Counted from the stretch's first letter, positions 55,718 to 63,899 are shown. The stretch is 64,000 bases of DNA from an uncultured Eggerthellaceae bacterium (GCA_949840905.1 CATKXW010000004.1:1-64000), one strand, 5' to 3'. Notes: generated by a model not told the origin, from the sequence alone. A program made the numbers and translations.

Positions 55718-55894
55718 GGGCCTTCCCCTGCCTTCCCGGTGCTCCGTTCCGCTTCATGCTCCCATTCTAGGAGCGGTGTGGCCAGGGGGCGAGGAGAGCG
55801 GCCGAGCTGTTATCCATTCGATGACAGGAGGGAAGGGGACGAGATGCCTTGGAGAGGGGTGGTAATGGGATGTCCGGTCGCTGCTCGGGTTTCG
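55718..55894. other. short intergenic region between the MFS gene and the anti-sigma gene
   Basis: I see nothing definite. The spacer follows the stop of the minus-strand anti-sigma gene and precedes the MFS start, so it should hold the MFS promoter, but no clear -10/-35 pair is visible. Confidence 0.35.
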
Positions 55895-56773
55895 CTACTG
55901 CGCGTGATGACAGCCGTGGTGCCGTGAGCCATGGCTGGCCCCTTGCTCGATTCCTTGACCTGCGCCTTGGCCGTTGCTCGAGGGGCTTTCCGTTGCGGCA
56001 TCGCCGGTGCCGTGATGGGCGTCGATGCGCTCGCGCAGCTCTCTCATGGAAAGGCCGGCGCAATCCTCCACGGTGACCTCGGGGTCGAGGGAGGCGAGCT
56101 CGACCGCGGCGGTATAGCGGCCGCAGCCCATCCCATGGGCGTGGGCTTCCTCGTGGGTCTGCAGGCTGACCGCATGGCATGAGGCGCGGTAGGGGAGGTT
56201 GGCCAGGCATTCTTCGCTCGCAGTGGTCAAGGCTTGCTCTTGGCCCTGATCGTTGGCGGCGACGCTGACCTGGATGTAGCTGTTCTCTTCCAGATAGGGG
56301 GCCAGTGCATCGCTGTTGGTGAGCAGGGCCAGGGCTTCATCGTAGGGGAGCCCTGCAAGGTCGAGCTGTGCCAGCACCGCTTCGCCGTCGGCATTGACGG
56401 CTTCTGCGGCTACCACCTTGTCGAAGCGGTTGACCTGCAGTTCGATGGACGGGTTGATGTCGATGTCCACGAAGGCGGTGGGCTCAGCACCCGCGCGGGT
56501 CATGCCGAAGAGCACCGCGCCCAGCACGAGGCAAGCGGCTAGCGCGCCGATGACGCCGTACCGACGAGTCCGGCGGAAGCGATGCATCTTGATGGGCGGT
56601 TTGGCGCTCGGATGTGCTGCGCTCGCGTCCGCGATGGGGACCGTCTGCTGCGAGGTGGTCGCCTCGGCAGCCAGTCGATCGAAGGCTTCGAGGGTGCGCT
56701 GCTTCGTTGCGGCCGGTGCTTCGAGCGCGTCGAAGGCTTCGCGTACGCGCTGCTGCAGTTCGCGGTCGTTCAC
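55895..56773 (-). CDS. RsgI-like membrane anti-sigma factor with His-rich tail
   Basis: A 292-aa single-pass membrane protein. The cytoplasmic N-terminus (~1-70) should bind the sigma factor encoded just upstream. One helix (~73-93) follows, then an extracytoplasmic domain beginning AFVDIDINPSIELQVNRFD, as in the RsgI middle domain. The C-terminal third has Cys and His residues (EEAHAHGMGCGRY) and ends in Gly/Gln repeats with HGSRHHGCHHAQ, a probable metal-binding tail. The start codon overlaps the sigma stop by 4 bp, so the pair is translationally coupled. The signal sensed is unknown; metal or redox is a guess. Confidence 0.82.
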   Translation of the reverse strand: MNDRELQQRVREAFDALEAPAATKQRTLEAFDRLAAEATTSQQTVPIADASAAHPSAKPPIKMHRFRRTRRYGVIGALAACLVLGAVLFGMTRAGAEPTAFVDIDINPSIELQVNRFDKVVAAEAVNADGEAVLAQLDLAGLPYDEALALLTNSDALAPYLEENSYIQVSVAANDQGQEQALTTASEECLANLPYRASCHAVSLQTHEEAHAHGMGCGRYTAAVELASLDPEVTVEDCAGLSMRELRERIDAHHGTGDAATESPSSNGQGAGQGIEQGASHGSRHHGCHHAQ

Positions 56774-57261
56774 GAGAGAGCCTCCTTCAGCGTTCTCTTT
56801 CCCCGGGCGATCCAGGAGTAGACGGTATTCACCGGGGCATCGAGCATCTGCGCGATCTCCGGTGCGGTGTAGCCTTCGTAAAGAGCCAGGTAGAGCGGTA
56901 GGCGGGGTGGGTCATCGAGGCTACGGAGAGCGTCGATGACCTCGATGTGGCAGGAATGCGGCTGGCTGAGGGGATCGTGGGAGGCGAGCACCTCAGCCGA
57001 GTCCGTTTCCTCAAGGGGACGTTCGGTGCGACTGCTGGCTCGTAGCATGTCGCGGCATACGTTGGACGCCACCTTGATGAGCCATGCTTTGCGATGCTCG
57101 TCATCGTTGAAGGTCGTCGTGTCGGCGGTCGCGTATTTGAGGAACGTGTCTTGGAACGCGTCTTGAGCATCGTATTCCGAAGGGAAGAAGCTCTTGCAGA
57201 CGCGCCATACGGTGGATCCGTGGTGTTCCATGACCTGCTCTATATCAGCGCGATCCCGCAA
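56770..57261 (-). CDS. ECF-type RNA polymerase sigma factor
   Basis: A 163-aa sigma70 family factor. Region 2 is seen in DAQDAFQDTFLKYATAD and HRKAWLIKVASNVCRDMLR; region 4 in LPLYLALYEGYTAPEIAQML, then NTVYSWIARGKRTLKEAL. Length is normal for ECF sigmas. The anti-sigma gene follows with a 4-bp overlap, and the gene upstream on the same strand encodes a secreted Asp/Gly/His-rich protein only 21 bp away. The three genes probably form one operon that the sigma factor controls itself. Confidence 0.9.
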   Translation of the reverse strand: MRDRADIEQVMEHHGSTVWRVCKSFFPSEYDAQDAFQDTFLKYATADTTTFNDDEHRKAWLIKVASNVCRDMLRASSRTERPLEETDSAEVLASHDPLSQPHSCHIEVIDALRSLDDPPRLPLYLALYEGYTAPEIAQMLDAPVNTVYSWIARGKRTLKEALS

Positions 57262-57282
57262 GCGTTCCCTTCCGTTTCCGCA

Positions 57283-57906
57283 TTACCAGCAGTGGCCTCC
57301 GCGATGGCCATAGCCGCCATGATGGCCGCGACCATAGCCGTAGCCGCCGTTGTTGCGGTAGCCGTCGTTCGCAGCGGTGCCATAACCGTTGCCGTAGCCT
57401 GCGCCGTAGCCTGAATGCCCGCTATGGTAGCAGCCGCTCCAGCCGTAGTTGTCGCACAGACCGTCACCATCGGCGTCCACGTAGCCGCCGCAATACCCAG
57501 CACCGGCACCGCTGCCGGCAGCATAGCCCGTGCAGCCATTCTGATAGCACAGGCCCGAGCCGTAGTTGTCGCAGATGCCGTCACCGTCGTTGTCGGTGAA
57601 GCATGGCACCGCGAAGCTCTGCGCACTAGCATCATACCCCGTATCGGCACTCTCGGGAGCAGCGGGGGTCTCGTTCGGGGTCACGGCGGGGGCTGCTTCG
57701 ACCTCGGCCGGTGCTTCCGGCTCCGTTGCGACAGGTTCGGTTGCGGGCTCGATCGTGGCTTCGACCTCGGCCTCGATAGGGGCTGGCGTCGTCGTCTCGC
57801 TGGTCGGTGCGACGATGTTCGCGCCGTTCAGGCCGAACGCCAGCGCGGGGGCTGCGATAGCCAGGCACACCGAGGCGACCGCCGCGACGATCGTGAGCTT
57901 CTTCAT
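57283..57906 (-). CDS. secreted protein with DxDxDG calcium-like loops and Gly/His-rich tail
   Basis: A 207-aa exported protein. Signal peptide MKKLTIVAAVASVCLAIAAPALA (cleavage ~residue 23) with AGAGGTGG ahead of ATG 57906. A Pro/Glu/Ala/Thr-rich linker covers ~35-90. Two loops, FTDNDGDGICDNYG and YVDADGDGLCDNYG, resemble EF-hand or type-3-thrombospondin calcium sites, each near conserved Cys residues. The C-terminus is Gly/Tyr/His-rich and ends HRGGHCW. First gene of the sigma/anti-sigma operon. Its His/Cys tail parallels that of the anti-sigma factor, suggesting a shared ligand such as a metal. Confidence 0.82.
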   Translation of the reverse strand: MKKLTIVAAVASVCLAIAAPALAFGLNGANIVAPTSETTTPAPIEAEVEATIEPATEPVATEPEAPAEVEAAPAVTPNETPAAPESADTGYDASAQSFAVPCFTDNDGDGICDNYGSGLCYQNGCTGYAAGSGAGAGYCGGYVDADGDGLCDNYGWSGCYHSGHSGYGAGYGNGYGTAANDGYRNNGGYGYGRGHHGGYGHRGGHCW

Positions 57907-57952
57907 GAAGAACCACCTCTTCTGTTTCGTTGGTCATCTCCTTCTCCACTTA

Positions 57953-58204
57953 TTAACACGATCCAGGTCGTCCAATCCTTGCAAGCTCTTCGAAAAAAGG
58001 AAGGAGCCCGCGAGAGGCTCCTTCTTGTCCGAGTCGTGAGCGCCAGGCTCGTTTGGCTTTCGCGCGGTCGTACTTCTTGCTGCCGTGGGGGCCGTGGCCG
58101 CAGGCGTAGCCGTTGTAGCGCGGCTTCGCGGCCAGCGTGGCCTCCTCGGCCGTTTGCCGCCAGACCACGTTGCCGCTCGGGGCGTGCTTGCGCTTCTTGG
58201 ACAT
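57953..58204 (-). CDS. small basic protein with terminator inside its reading frame
   Basis: Up to 83 aa from ATG 58204 (MSKKRKHAPSGNVVWRQTAE), preceded by a strong AAGGAGGTGAGG. The N-terminal ~58 residues look like a genuine conserved small protein with Lys/Arg-rich ends and a CGHGPHG motif; function unknown. A complete intrinsic terminator hairpin and U run (58025 down to 57994) fall inside the last third of the frame, and the stop codon (57953) lies about 40 nt beyond. No other frame gives an earlier stop. Either the terminator is an attenuator or the end of the gene has been altered. Confidence 0.65.
   Translation of the reverse strand: MSKKRKHAPSGNVVWRQTAEEATLAAKPRYNGYACGHGPHGSKKYDRAKAKRAWRSRLGQEGASRGLLPFFEELARIGRPGSC
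57993..58027 (-). terminator. intrinsic terminator within the 58204 small gene
   Basis: On the minus strand GAAGGAGCC (58025-58017) pairs with GGCTCCTTC (58009-58001), a perfect 9-bp stem with a 7-nt loop, and CTTTTTTC follows. Placed 40 nt before the in-frame stop codon. Confidence 0.75.
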
Positions 58205-58396
58205 ATCGCCTCACCTCCTTCGCGTCGTCTTCGGTCGGGAAGAAGGCTAGCACGAAGATGTGCAAAGAAGATGGTCGCTGCGAGCCGTTCGCTGCTGCGG
58301 TGTTTCGTGGTAGGGTGGAAGGAAGAGAGCGAAGAGGGGCGGCTCGCGGTCGCAGTGCCTTTCGCTCGGGGGGACGAGAAGACGGCGGATGGGGCC

Positions 58397-59341
58397 ATGG
58401 CCGAGGGCATCTTAGAGATATTCCAGCAGATGGTGACGCTGTTCGCCATCGTGGGCGTGGGGTATGGGGCGAAGCGCGCAGGGGTGATGGACACCGCGTT
58501 CGACCGGCAATTGTCGAAGGTCATCATCAACCTGGCGCTGCCCGCCATGATATTGGGCGCCGTGCTGACCGCCGATGAGCTGCCGAGCTTTCAGAACATC
58601 CTGCTCACGTTCGGTCTGGCATGCGGCAGCTATGGGCTCGTCGTGGCCATAGCCTACGGGCTGACCGCGATCATGAGGATATCGGTGGGCCATCGTGGCG
58701 TGTTCAAGTTCATGCTGTGCTTCGGCAACGTGGGCTTCATCGGCTTTCCGGTGCTCTCGGCCATCTTCGGTCAGCAGGCGCTCATCTATGCTGCCGTGTT
58801 CAACCTGCCGTTCAACTTCTTGGTGTTCACCATCGGCATCATCTTCCTCGCGCAGGACAACGCCGATTCGTCGAAGGTGAGGCTGGGGGTGCGCAAGCTG
58901 GTGTCGCCGGCCATCGTCTCGTGCTTGATCGCTATCGCGTGCACGCTGCTGAACGTTCATAGCGTGCCCGTGGTGGGGGATGCGTTCGCCACGCTCGGTT
59001 CGCTCACCACCCCGGCTGCGCTGCTCATCATCGGCTCGTCTTTGGCCGATCTGCCGGTGCGCGAGCTCATCGGCGGATTCCGTCTGTGGGTGGCCGCTCT
59101 GTTCCGTCTGGTGGTGAACCCGCTCGCCATCTGGGGCGTGTTCCATCTGTTCGTGAGCGATCCGCTCCTGTTGGCGGTCATCGTGGTGGTCTCGGGCATG
59201 CCGGTGGCCACCAACGGCACCATGCTGTGCTACCAGTACGGCGGCGACACCAAGACCATGGCCCAAGGTACCTTCGTCACCACTGTCCTCTCCCTTCTCA
59301 CCATCCCTCTGCTCGCTACCTTCATCACCGTCCTCAGCTAA
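58397..59341 (+). CDS. AEC-family (auxin efflux carrier-like) transporter
   Basis: A 314-aa membrane transporter from ATG 58397 (MAEGILEIFQQMVTLF). The family exports or exchanges organic acids such as malate or malonate. About ten helices. Landmarks: LFAIVGVGYGAKRAGVMD, the FGNVGFIGFPV motif of the first half, and TTPAALLIIGSSLAD with VVVSGMPVATNGTML in the second half. The ribosome binding site is poor, and an upstream frame stays open to 58085, but that part does not look like the family. It is divergent from the small gene at 57953. Confidence 0.87.
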   Translation: MAEGILEIFQQMVTLFAIVGVGYGAKRAGVMDTAFDRQLSKVIINLALPAMILGAVLTADELPSFQNILLTFGLACGSYGLVVAIAYGLTAIMRISVGHRGVFKFMLCFGNVGFIGFPVLSAIFGQQALIYAAVFNLPFNFLVFTIGIIFLAQDNADSSKVRLGVRKLVSPAIVSCLIAIACTLLNVHSVPVVGDAFATLGSLTTPAALLIIGSSLADLPVRELIGGFRLWVAALFRLVVNPLAIWGVFHLFVSDPLLLAVIVVVSGMPVATNGTMLCYQYGGDTKTMAQGTFVTTVLSLLTIPLLATFITVLS

Positions 59342-59349
59342 GATGACCG

Positions 59350-59448
59350 AACTTTTTTGGTCAACAGCCGTTTCCGACGAGAATGTCTAAAAAAACACCA
59401 CCATTTTTTAGACATGTCGGCTATAGTCTTCTTTAGACCAAAAAAGTT
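59350..59448 (+). promoter_or_regulatory. nested inverted repeats upstream of the first Fic gene
   Basis: Outer arms AACTTTTTTGGTC (59350-59362) and GACCAAAAAAGTT (59436-59448) are perfect 13-bp complements. Inner arms ATGTCTAAAAAA (59383-59394) and TTTTTTAGACAT (59404-59415) are perfect 12-bp complements with a 9-nt loop. A -10-like TATAGT lies at about 59422-59427. TTAGAC recurs in the inner arm and just before the outer right arm. Probably an operator region; the Fic protein ends in a winged-helix-like domain and may bind it. Confidence 0.65.
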
Positions 59449-59461
59449 AGGAGCTGAGGCG

Positions 59462-60670
59462 ATGGAGTATGAAGGTCTTCGCAAGATATTTCACATATCG
59501 GAGAGCGAAGCCGCCCAGGAGCACCAAAGGCGGCTGGCGGCGAAGAATACGAAAGAACTTGGCTTGAGCATAAAGGATAACGAATGTTTTTATTGCATGG
59601 ATGCCGAAGTCTATGAGCTGATAATCAAATGCGAACGTCTTGATAAACGAATACGAGAGGAGATAGCGCTCCTGCCCCCTATCGCGCTTCATCAATACAT
59701 CACCTCCACCCTCATCGAAGAGATAGTCCTTACCAATGAGATCGAGGGCGTTCGTTCATCGCGACGAGAGATCGGCGACGTATTGGCTAATTTGGAGAAG
59801 AACGACAAGAGGAGGAGGTTTCACGGGATCGTCGAGAAGTACAACGCTCTGGTGGGATCGAGCGACATCGCGATCGAGACATGCCAAGACATCAGGGACA
59901 TCTATGACGAGCTCGTTCGTGAAGAGGTCGAGTCGCAAAAGCCCGACAGCAGGTTGGATGGAGAGTATTTCAGAGCTGGCCCTGTTAGCGTCCTGAATGA
60001 AGCGGATATCCCTATCCATCAGGGAATAGAGCCAGAGAGCAAGATCATCCGATATCTGGAAGAAGCCCTGCGCATCTTGAACGATGAGGCCACAGAGCTG
60101 CTGGTCCGCATCTCGCTCTTCCACTTCTTGTTCGCCTATATCCATCCGTTCTATGATGGCAACGGCCGGACGAATCGGTTCATCAGCAGTTATATGATGG
60201 CGAGCAGGTTCAGTCCGCTCGTGGGATTGAAGCTCTCGCATGCGGTCAAGCAGCACATCAAAGCCTACTATAAGGCGTTCACGATCTGTGAGCATCCATT
60301 GAACAAAGGAGATCTGACCCCCTTCATCATCCTCTTTTCCGAGATCATAGTGTCTGCGATGGAGGATATCGCGACGACCCTGAAAGAAAAGCGCGCGGCG
60401 ATGGACGATGCTGAAAGAGCGATGTTGCTGCTTTCCGGCATACACGACCAGAAGGATCTTCCGCGGATCGGAGGTATCCTGATCCAGGCTGCTCTCTTCT
60501 CCGATATTGGGATAACCATGCAAGAGCTCAAAGATACTACGGGTCTGTCTGAGCCTACGATCAATAAGCGCCTGGCATACTTCGAGGAGCTCGGGCTCAG
60601 CATGAAGACCAAACAGGGAAGACGGGTCCATCATCAGATGGATCTGGGAGCTTTGAAAGGTCTGAAATAA
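59462..60670 (+). CDS. Fic-domain AMP-transferase family protein with C-terminal winged helix
   Basis: A 402-aa protein from ATG 59462, preceded by TTAGGAGC. Fic enzymes move AMP or another phosphate-containing group onto target hydroxyls. The active-site motif is HPFYDGNGRTNR at ~residue 229, fully canonical (catalytic His, Asp, GNGR). An N-terminal inhibitory helix motif is seen as TNEIEG (~residue 91), fitting (S/T)xxxE(G/N) and implying self-inhibition (class II). The C-terminal ~60 residues (IGITMQELKDTTGLSEPTIN) look like a winged helix, so it may also be a regulator of its own gene. The sequence is AT-richer than its neighbours, suggesting transfer. Target unknown. Confidence 0.9.
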   Translation: MEYEGLRKIFHISESEAAQEHQRRLAAKNTKELGLSIKDNECFYCMDAEVYELIIKCERLDKRIREEIALLPPIALHQYITSTLIEEIVLTNEIEGVRSSRREIGDVLANLEKNDKRRRFHGIVEKYNALVGSSDIAIETCQDIRDIYDELVREEVESQKPDSRLDGEYFRAGPVSVLNEADIPIHQGIEPESKIIRYLEEALRILNDEATELLVRISLFHFLFAYIHPFYDGNGRTNRFISSYMMASRFSPLVGLKLSHAVKQHIKAYYKAFTICEHPLNKGDLTPFIILFSEIIVSAMEDIATTLKEKRAAMDDAERAMLLLSGIHDQKDLPRIGGILIQAALFSDIGITMQELKDTTGLSEPTINKRLAYFEELGLSMKTKQGRRVHHQMDLGALKGLK

Positions 60671-60887
60671 GGGGAAGCTCTGCCGCAAGGGGATCGCGAT
60701 GGCATAGTGCCAAGAAAAGGTGCCCCTTGGGGGTTCGGTAACGGTGTGGATGCAAAGGTGGGGCGCGAGGTTCGGCTGGGGGAGCGGGCTCGTAGAATCG
60801 GGGGTGATGCTCTTATCTCTTATAAGGGTCCTCGGTCGGAGGGATGAGCTCGTGCTTCGGCGGAGGCGATCGTGGAAGGAAGCCATC
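60671..60887. other. intergenic region upstream of the bile salt hydrolase-like gene
   Basis: A GC-rich spacer with a T/A-rich patch (CTCTTATCTCTTATAAGGG, about 60811-60829) that might serve as a -10 region. I see no clear operator. Confidence 0.35.
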
Positions 60888-61844
60888 ATGTGCACGGCGG
60901 TCAGGTTCACCGATGAGGACGGTCGCTTGTTCTGGGGGCGCAATCTCGACTGGGATGAAGGTTATGGCCAGGTCCCGCTCGTCATGCCGCGGGGCTTCTT
61001 CGTGAAAGAAGCGTTCGGCGAGGGTCACCCGAGCGCCCATGCGGTCATCGGCATGGGCATCGAGCATGAGGGATATCCGCTCTACTTCGACTGCGCGAAC
61101 GACGCGGGACTTGCGGTGGGAGGCCTGAACTTCCCGCTCTCTGCCCGATTCGAAGAGGGGCCGGTGGAGGGGAAGGTCAACGTGGCCGCCTACGAGATGC
61201 CGGTGTGGGCGACGACGAACTTCTCCACGGTGGACGAGGTGGCGGCCGCCCTCAAGGACGTGGTGCTGGTCGATCGCGGCATAGCGCCGTCTTTGCCCGC
61301 GGCGCGCTTGCATTGGCACATCGCCGATGCGCAGCGCAGCATCGTGGTGGAATACGAGGCCGATGGCATGCATGTGCACGATGACCCGGTGGACGTGCTG
61401 ACCAACGAGCCGCCGTTTCCGTGGCATCGGGAGAACCTGCGTACCTATCGCGGGTGTGGGAACCAGTGGCTCGGTGCTGCGAGATGGGGCGATGTCTCCT
61501 TCGAGCCGTTCGGCGCTGGCGGGGCCATGCGCGGGATCCCAGGGGATGTGTCCTCTCCCTCGCGCTTCGTGAAGGCGGCGTTCGTCAACGCGTTCCATCC
61601 GCAGAAGCAGACCGAGGAGGAGAACGTCATGCGCATGTTCCATACGTTGGGCAGCGTCGCATTCGTCGAAGGGTGCGCCACCACGCGGCGCGGGACCTTC
61701 GATAAGACCCTCTATTCCAGCTGTTTCAGCGCCAGCAGCGGCACGTACTATTACAACGCCTACGACGACATCACCGTGCGCTCGGTGCGCCTGGGCGATC
61801 ACGCCGGTGCTGACCCGAGCGCATTGGTCGCCCCTTGCGCATGA
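60888..61844 (+). CDS. bile salt hydrolase-like choloylglycine hydrolase
   Basis: A 318-aa Ntn hydrolase. It would cleave the amide bond of glycine- or taurine-conjugated bile acids; penicillin V or N-acyl-homoserine lactones are alternatives in this family. ATG 60888 gives MCTAVRF, exposing Cys2 as nucleophile after loss of Met, and GGAAGGAAG lies upstream; the longer frame back to 60720 would bury Cys2. Other catalytic positions match known bile salt hydrolases almost exactly: Arg18 and Asp21 in WGRNLDWD, Asn81 in GGLNFP, Asn173 in LTNEPPFPWH and Arg226 in SPSRFVKA (reference numbering 18, 21, 82, 175, 228). No signal peptide. Length is typical. Confidence 0.9.
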   Translation: MCTAVRFTDEDGRLFWGRNLDWDEGYGQVPLVMPRGFFVKEAFGEGHPSAHAVIGMGIEHEGYPLYFDCANDAGLAVGGLNFPLSARFEEGPVEGKVNVAAYEMPVWATTNFSTVDEVAAALKDVVLVDRGIAPSLPAARLHWHIADAQRSIVVEYEADGMHVHDDPVDVLTNEPPFPWHRENLRTYRGCGNQWLGAARWGDVSFEPFGAGGAMRGIPGDVSSPSRFVKAAFVNAFHPQKQTEEENVMRMFHTLGSVAFVEGCATTRRGTFDKTLYSSCFSASSGTYYYNAYDDITVRSVRLGDHAGADPSALVAPCA

Positions 61845-61878
61845 GCGATCGTATGCCTTCGGCCGTCTTGCTCTTCTA

Positions 61879-62553
61879 TCAGTCGGTCACCTCAGCGGCG
61901 GACAGCTCGGGGCGTGGGATGAGGAGCGAGCCATAGAACGAAGCGGAGTTCGCTGCGTGCAGGGCGCCCACGGAGTTGTGGGCGAGGGGACGGTCCTTCA
62001 CCACCAAGGTGATGACCGGGGCCGCGGAATGGGCGCTGAAGAGCATATCATGGCCGGCGCACAGGCCGATGACCACGTTCACTTCGGTGTTCGCCTCAGC
62101 GAGGAGCTGCGCTTGCAAGAGCGGGTTGCATGACGCTTCGCCATAGTCGCAGCAACTGCATCGGGCACCCAAGCGCCCGCGGGGGATGGCGCCCACTTTG
62201 CAGCAGATGCCGAAGGGCTGATAGCCTTGGGCTCGCAGGATGCGCGCGAAGGTGCGCCCTTCCTCGGCCAGGCCGGCGCACGAGGCGATGCCGATGCGCT
62301 GCCAGCCCATGTGATGCAGGAAGGCCAGTGTCTCTTCTACGCGACACCACCGGTTTGCGAAGGCGTCGGCATTGACCGCGCTGGCTGCCTGCATCGCCTT
62401 CAGCGCGAACGGGTCGTCCCGGTAAGCCTGAGCGCTGGCCTCCACCCCCTCCTCGCCGAGGGCCGCGGTGGGGCAGAACGCCGGATAGCTCCCATCGGAT
62501 CGCGCACATCCGACCACCCGACAATCAGTGCAGCTGAGCTCTTGTACTTCCAT
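61879..62553 (-). CDS. DUF1847 Cys-rich protein
   Basis: A 224-aa protein of the DUF1847 family, presumed to bind metal; function unknown. Cysteine clusters: SCTDCRVVGC at the N-terminus, ASCAGLAEEG in the middle, GICCKVGAIPR, and ARCSCCDYGEASCNPLLQAQ. The C-terminal block is CAGHDMLFSAHSAAPVITLV. Length fits the family. It is convergent with the bile salt hydrolase-like gene, with 34 bp between stops and no obvious terminator. Confidence 0.88.
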   Translation of the reverse strand: MEVQELSCTDCRVVGCARSDGSYPAFCPTAALGEEGVEASAQAYRDDPFALKAMQAASAVNADAFANRWCRVEETLAFLHHMGWQRIGIASCAGLAEEGRTFARILRAQGYQPFGICCKVGAIPRGRLGARCSCCDYGEASCNPLLQAQLLAEANTEVNVVIGLCAGHDMLFSAHSAAPVITLVVKDRPLAHNSVGALHAANSASFYGSLLIPRPELSAAEVTD

Positions 62554-62638
62554 GCCCCATCCTCTCCTCGCCGTTCCCTCCCTAAAGCATAGCGCATCGC
62601 TTCGGAGACATCAGAACCCTCGGTGCTCCATCGGCGCC

Positions 62639-62657
62639 CTAGAAGGCGTCGATGAGG
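62639..62657. repeat. left direct repeat flanking the second Fic gene
   Basis: CTAGAAGGCGTCGATGAGG. It matches 63900-63918 at 18 of 19 bases in the same orientation. Read on the minus strand it encodes LIDAF-stop, the end of a LuxR-type protein, but nothing of luxR follows it here. Confidence 0.75.
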
Positions 62658-62774
62658 ATGCATTCCCATTTGATGGTACGATAGGAGCGGAGAGAGGCGG
62701 CGTAGACCAGAGCGATCGCGAGACGGGAAATGTCCTTAGGCGCTCGTCGCTATGGTGGATCGGAGGCTCGCGCG

Positions 62775-63878
62775 ATGCTCGATCGAATCGACGTCGATGA
62801 ATGGTATTTCGACCTGGAAGGCTACATGCGCCAGGAAGAGCCAGCACAGGCGGAACGAGGTCGAGCCTGGGCAACGGCCATAGGTCTTCAAGCTGTCGAT
62901 GGGCTTCGGCCCTCGCAGTATCTTCTCGATACTGCTCAGCAGCATATCGATGGCGACATAACCATCGATGAGGTCCAGGATCGGATCAAGTCTTACTATG
63001 AACGGTGGGACCAGCGAAGCCATGAAGAATCGGAGACGGAGGAGGCAGATACGGTCTCTTCGCGGATCGCCGAGATACTGGGAGAGCGAACGTTCAATTT
63101 CTCCCCGAGCGAACTGAGGTCGATCCATGGGAGGCTGTTCAAGGGGCTTATAAAAGAAGCTGGAGCTTATCGAAAGCATAATATCTCGAAGAACGAATGG
63201 GTCCTTAAAGGGGATTCCGTTCGCTATGCGGCATGGGAGAGCATAAAGGATACCGTCGAATATGATCTTGATCGCGAGAAGAGCTTTTCCTATGAGGGGT
63301 CGTCTAAGTCGGAGGTCGTAGCGCATATAGCAGCTTTCACTTCGGGAATCTGGCAGATACATCCCTTTTGCGAAGGGAACACGAGGACCACAGCTGTGTT
63401 CATCATCAAGTATCTGAACTCTCTGGGCTTTGAGGTAGATAACCGATCCTTCGCAGGGCACTCTTGGTATTTTAGGAACGCCCTGGTAAGAGCCAATCAT
63501 ACGGATCTTGAAAAGGGAGTGTATGCGACCGATTCGTATCTCGTGAGGTTCTTCGAGAATCTTTTACTAGGTACCGACCATGAGCTGAAGAATCGCTACC
63601 TACATGTGGATTGGCCTCAGGAAGAGGATTGCGACCAGATCGCGGAGAGCCCTACCGAACAAGTCACCGAACAAGTCACCGAACAGGTCGCGTCTCTCTT
63701 GGGCGCGCTCGGGAGCGAAGAACTCCCGGGGGTGGAACTGATGGCGCGGCTCGGTTTGAAGCATAGGCCAACGTTTCTGTACTCCTATCTTCATCCGGCG
63801 ATCGAAGCTGGTCTGGTCGAGCGAACCATTCCCGATAAGCCTAACAGTCGCTTCCAAAAATATCGTAGGGTTCGGTAG
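62775..63878 (+). CDS. Fic-family protein with VbhA-like N-terminal region
   Basis: A 367-aa protein. ATG 62775 is chosen because CGGAGG (62761-62766) lies 8 nt upstream. Residues ~30-80 resemble a VbhA-type antitoxin helix bundle (ITIDEVQDRIKSYYE), but the inhibitory (S/T)xxxE(G/N) position reads LQAVDG, with Asp for Glu. The Fic core has RSIHGRLFKGL and RKHNISKNEWVL, then the active site HPFCEGNTRTTAVF (~residue 196). A 12-bp unit repeated three times encodes TEQVTEQVTEQV (~residues 294-305), linking to a C-terminal winged-helix-like part. AT-richer than the surroundings and flanked by direct repeats. Target unknown. Confidence 0.88.
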   Translation: MLDRIDVDEWYFDLEGYMRQEEPAQAERGRAWATAIGLQAVDGLRPSQYLLDTAQQHIDGDITIDEVQDRIKSYYERWDQRSHEESETEEADTVSSRIAEILGERTFNFSPSELRSIHGRLFKGLIKEAGAYRKHNISKNEWVLKGDSVRYAAWESIKDTVEYDLDREKSFSYEGSSKSEVVAHIAAFTSGIWQIHPFCEGNTRTTAVFIIKYLNSLGFEVDNRSFAGHSWYFRNALVRANHTDLEKGVYATDSYLVRFFENLLLGTDHELKNRYLHVDWPQEEDCDQIAESPTEQVTEQVTEQVASLLGALGSEELPGVELMARLGLKHRPTFLYSYLHPAIEAGLVERTIPDKPNSRFQKYRRVR

Positions 63879-63899
63879 CCCCACGAAGGGTCCTTCTTT

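Noticed and set aside
59350-59448. Nested inverted repeats as the terminator of the AEC transporter gene
   Set aside because: The inner stem is A/T-rich and weak, and a -10-like box lies between the arms, so a regulatory role for the Fic gene fits better; a double role is not excluded.
60720-60887. Upstream extension of the bile salt hydrolase frame
   Set aside because: Starting before 60888 would bury the N-terminal nucleophile Cys2 that the Ntn fold needs exposed.
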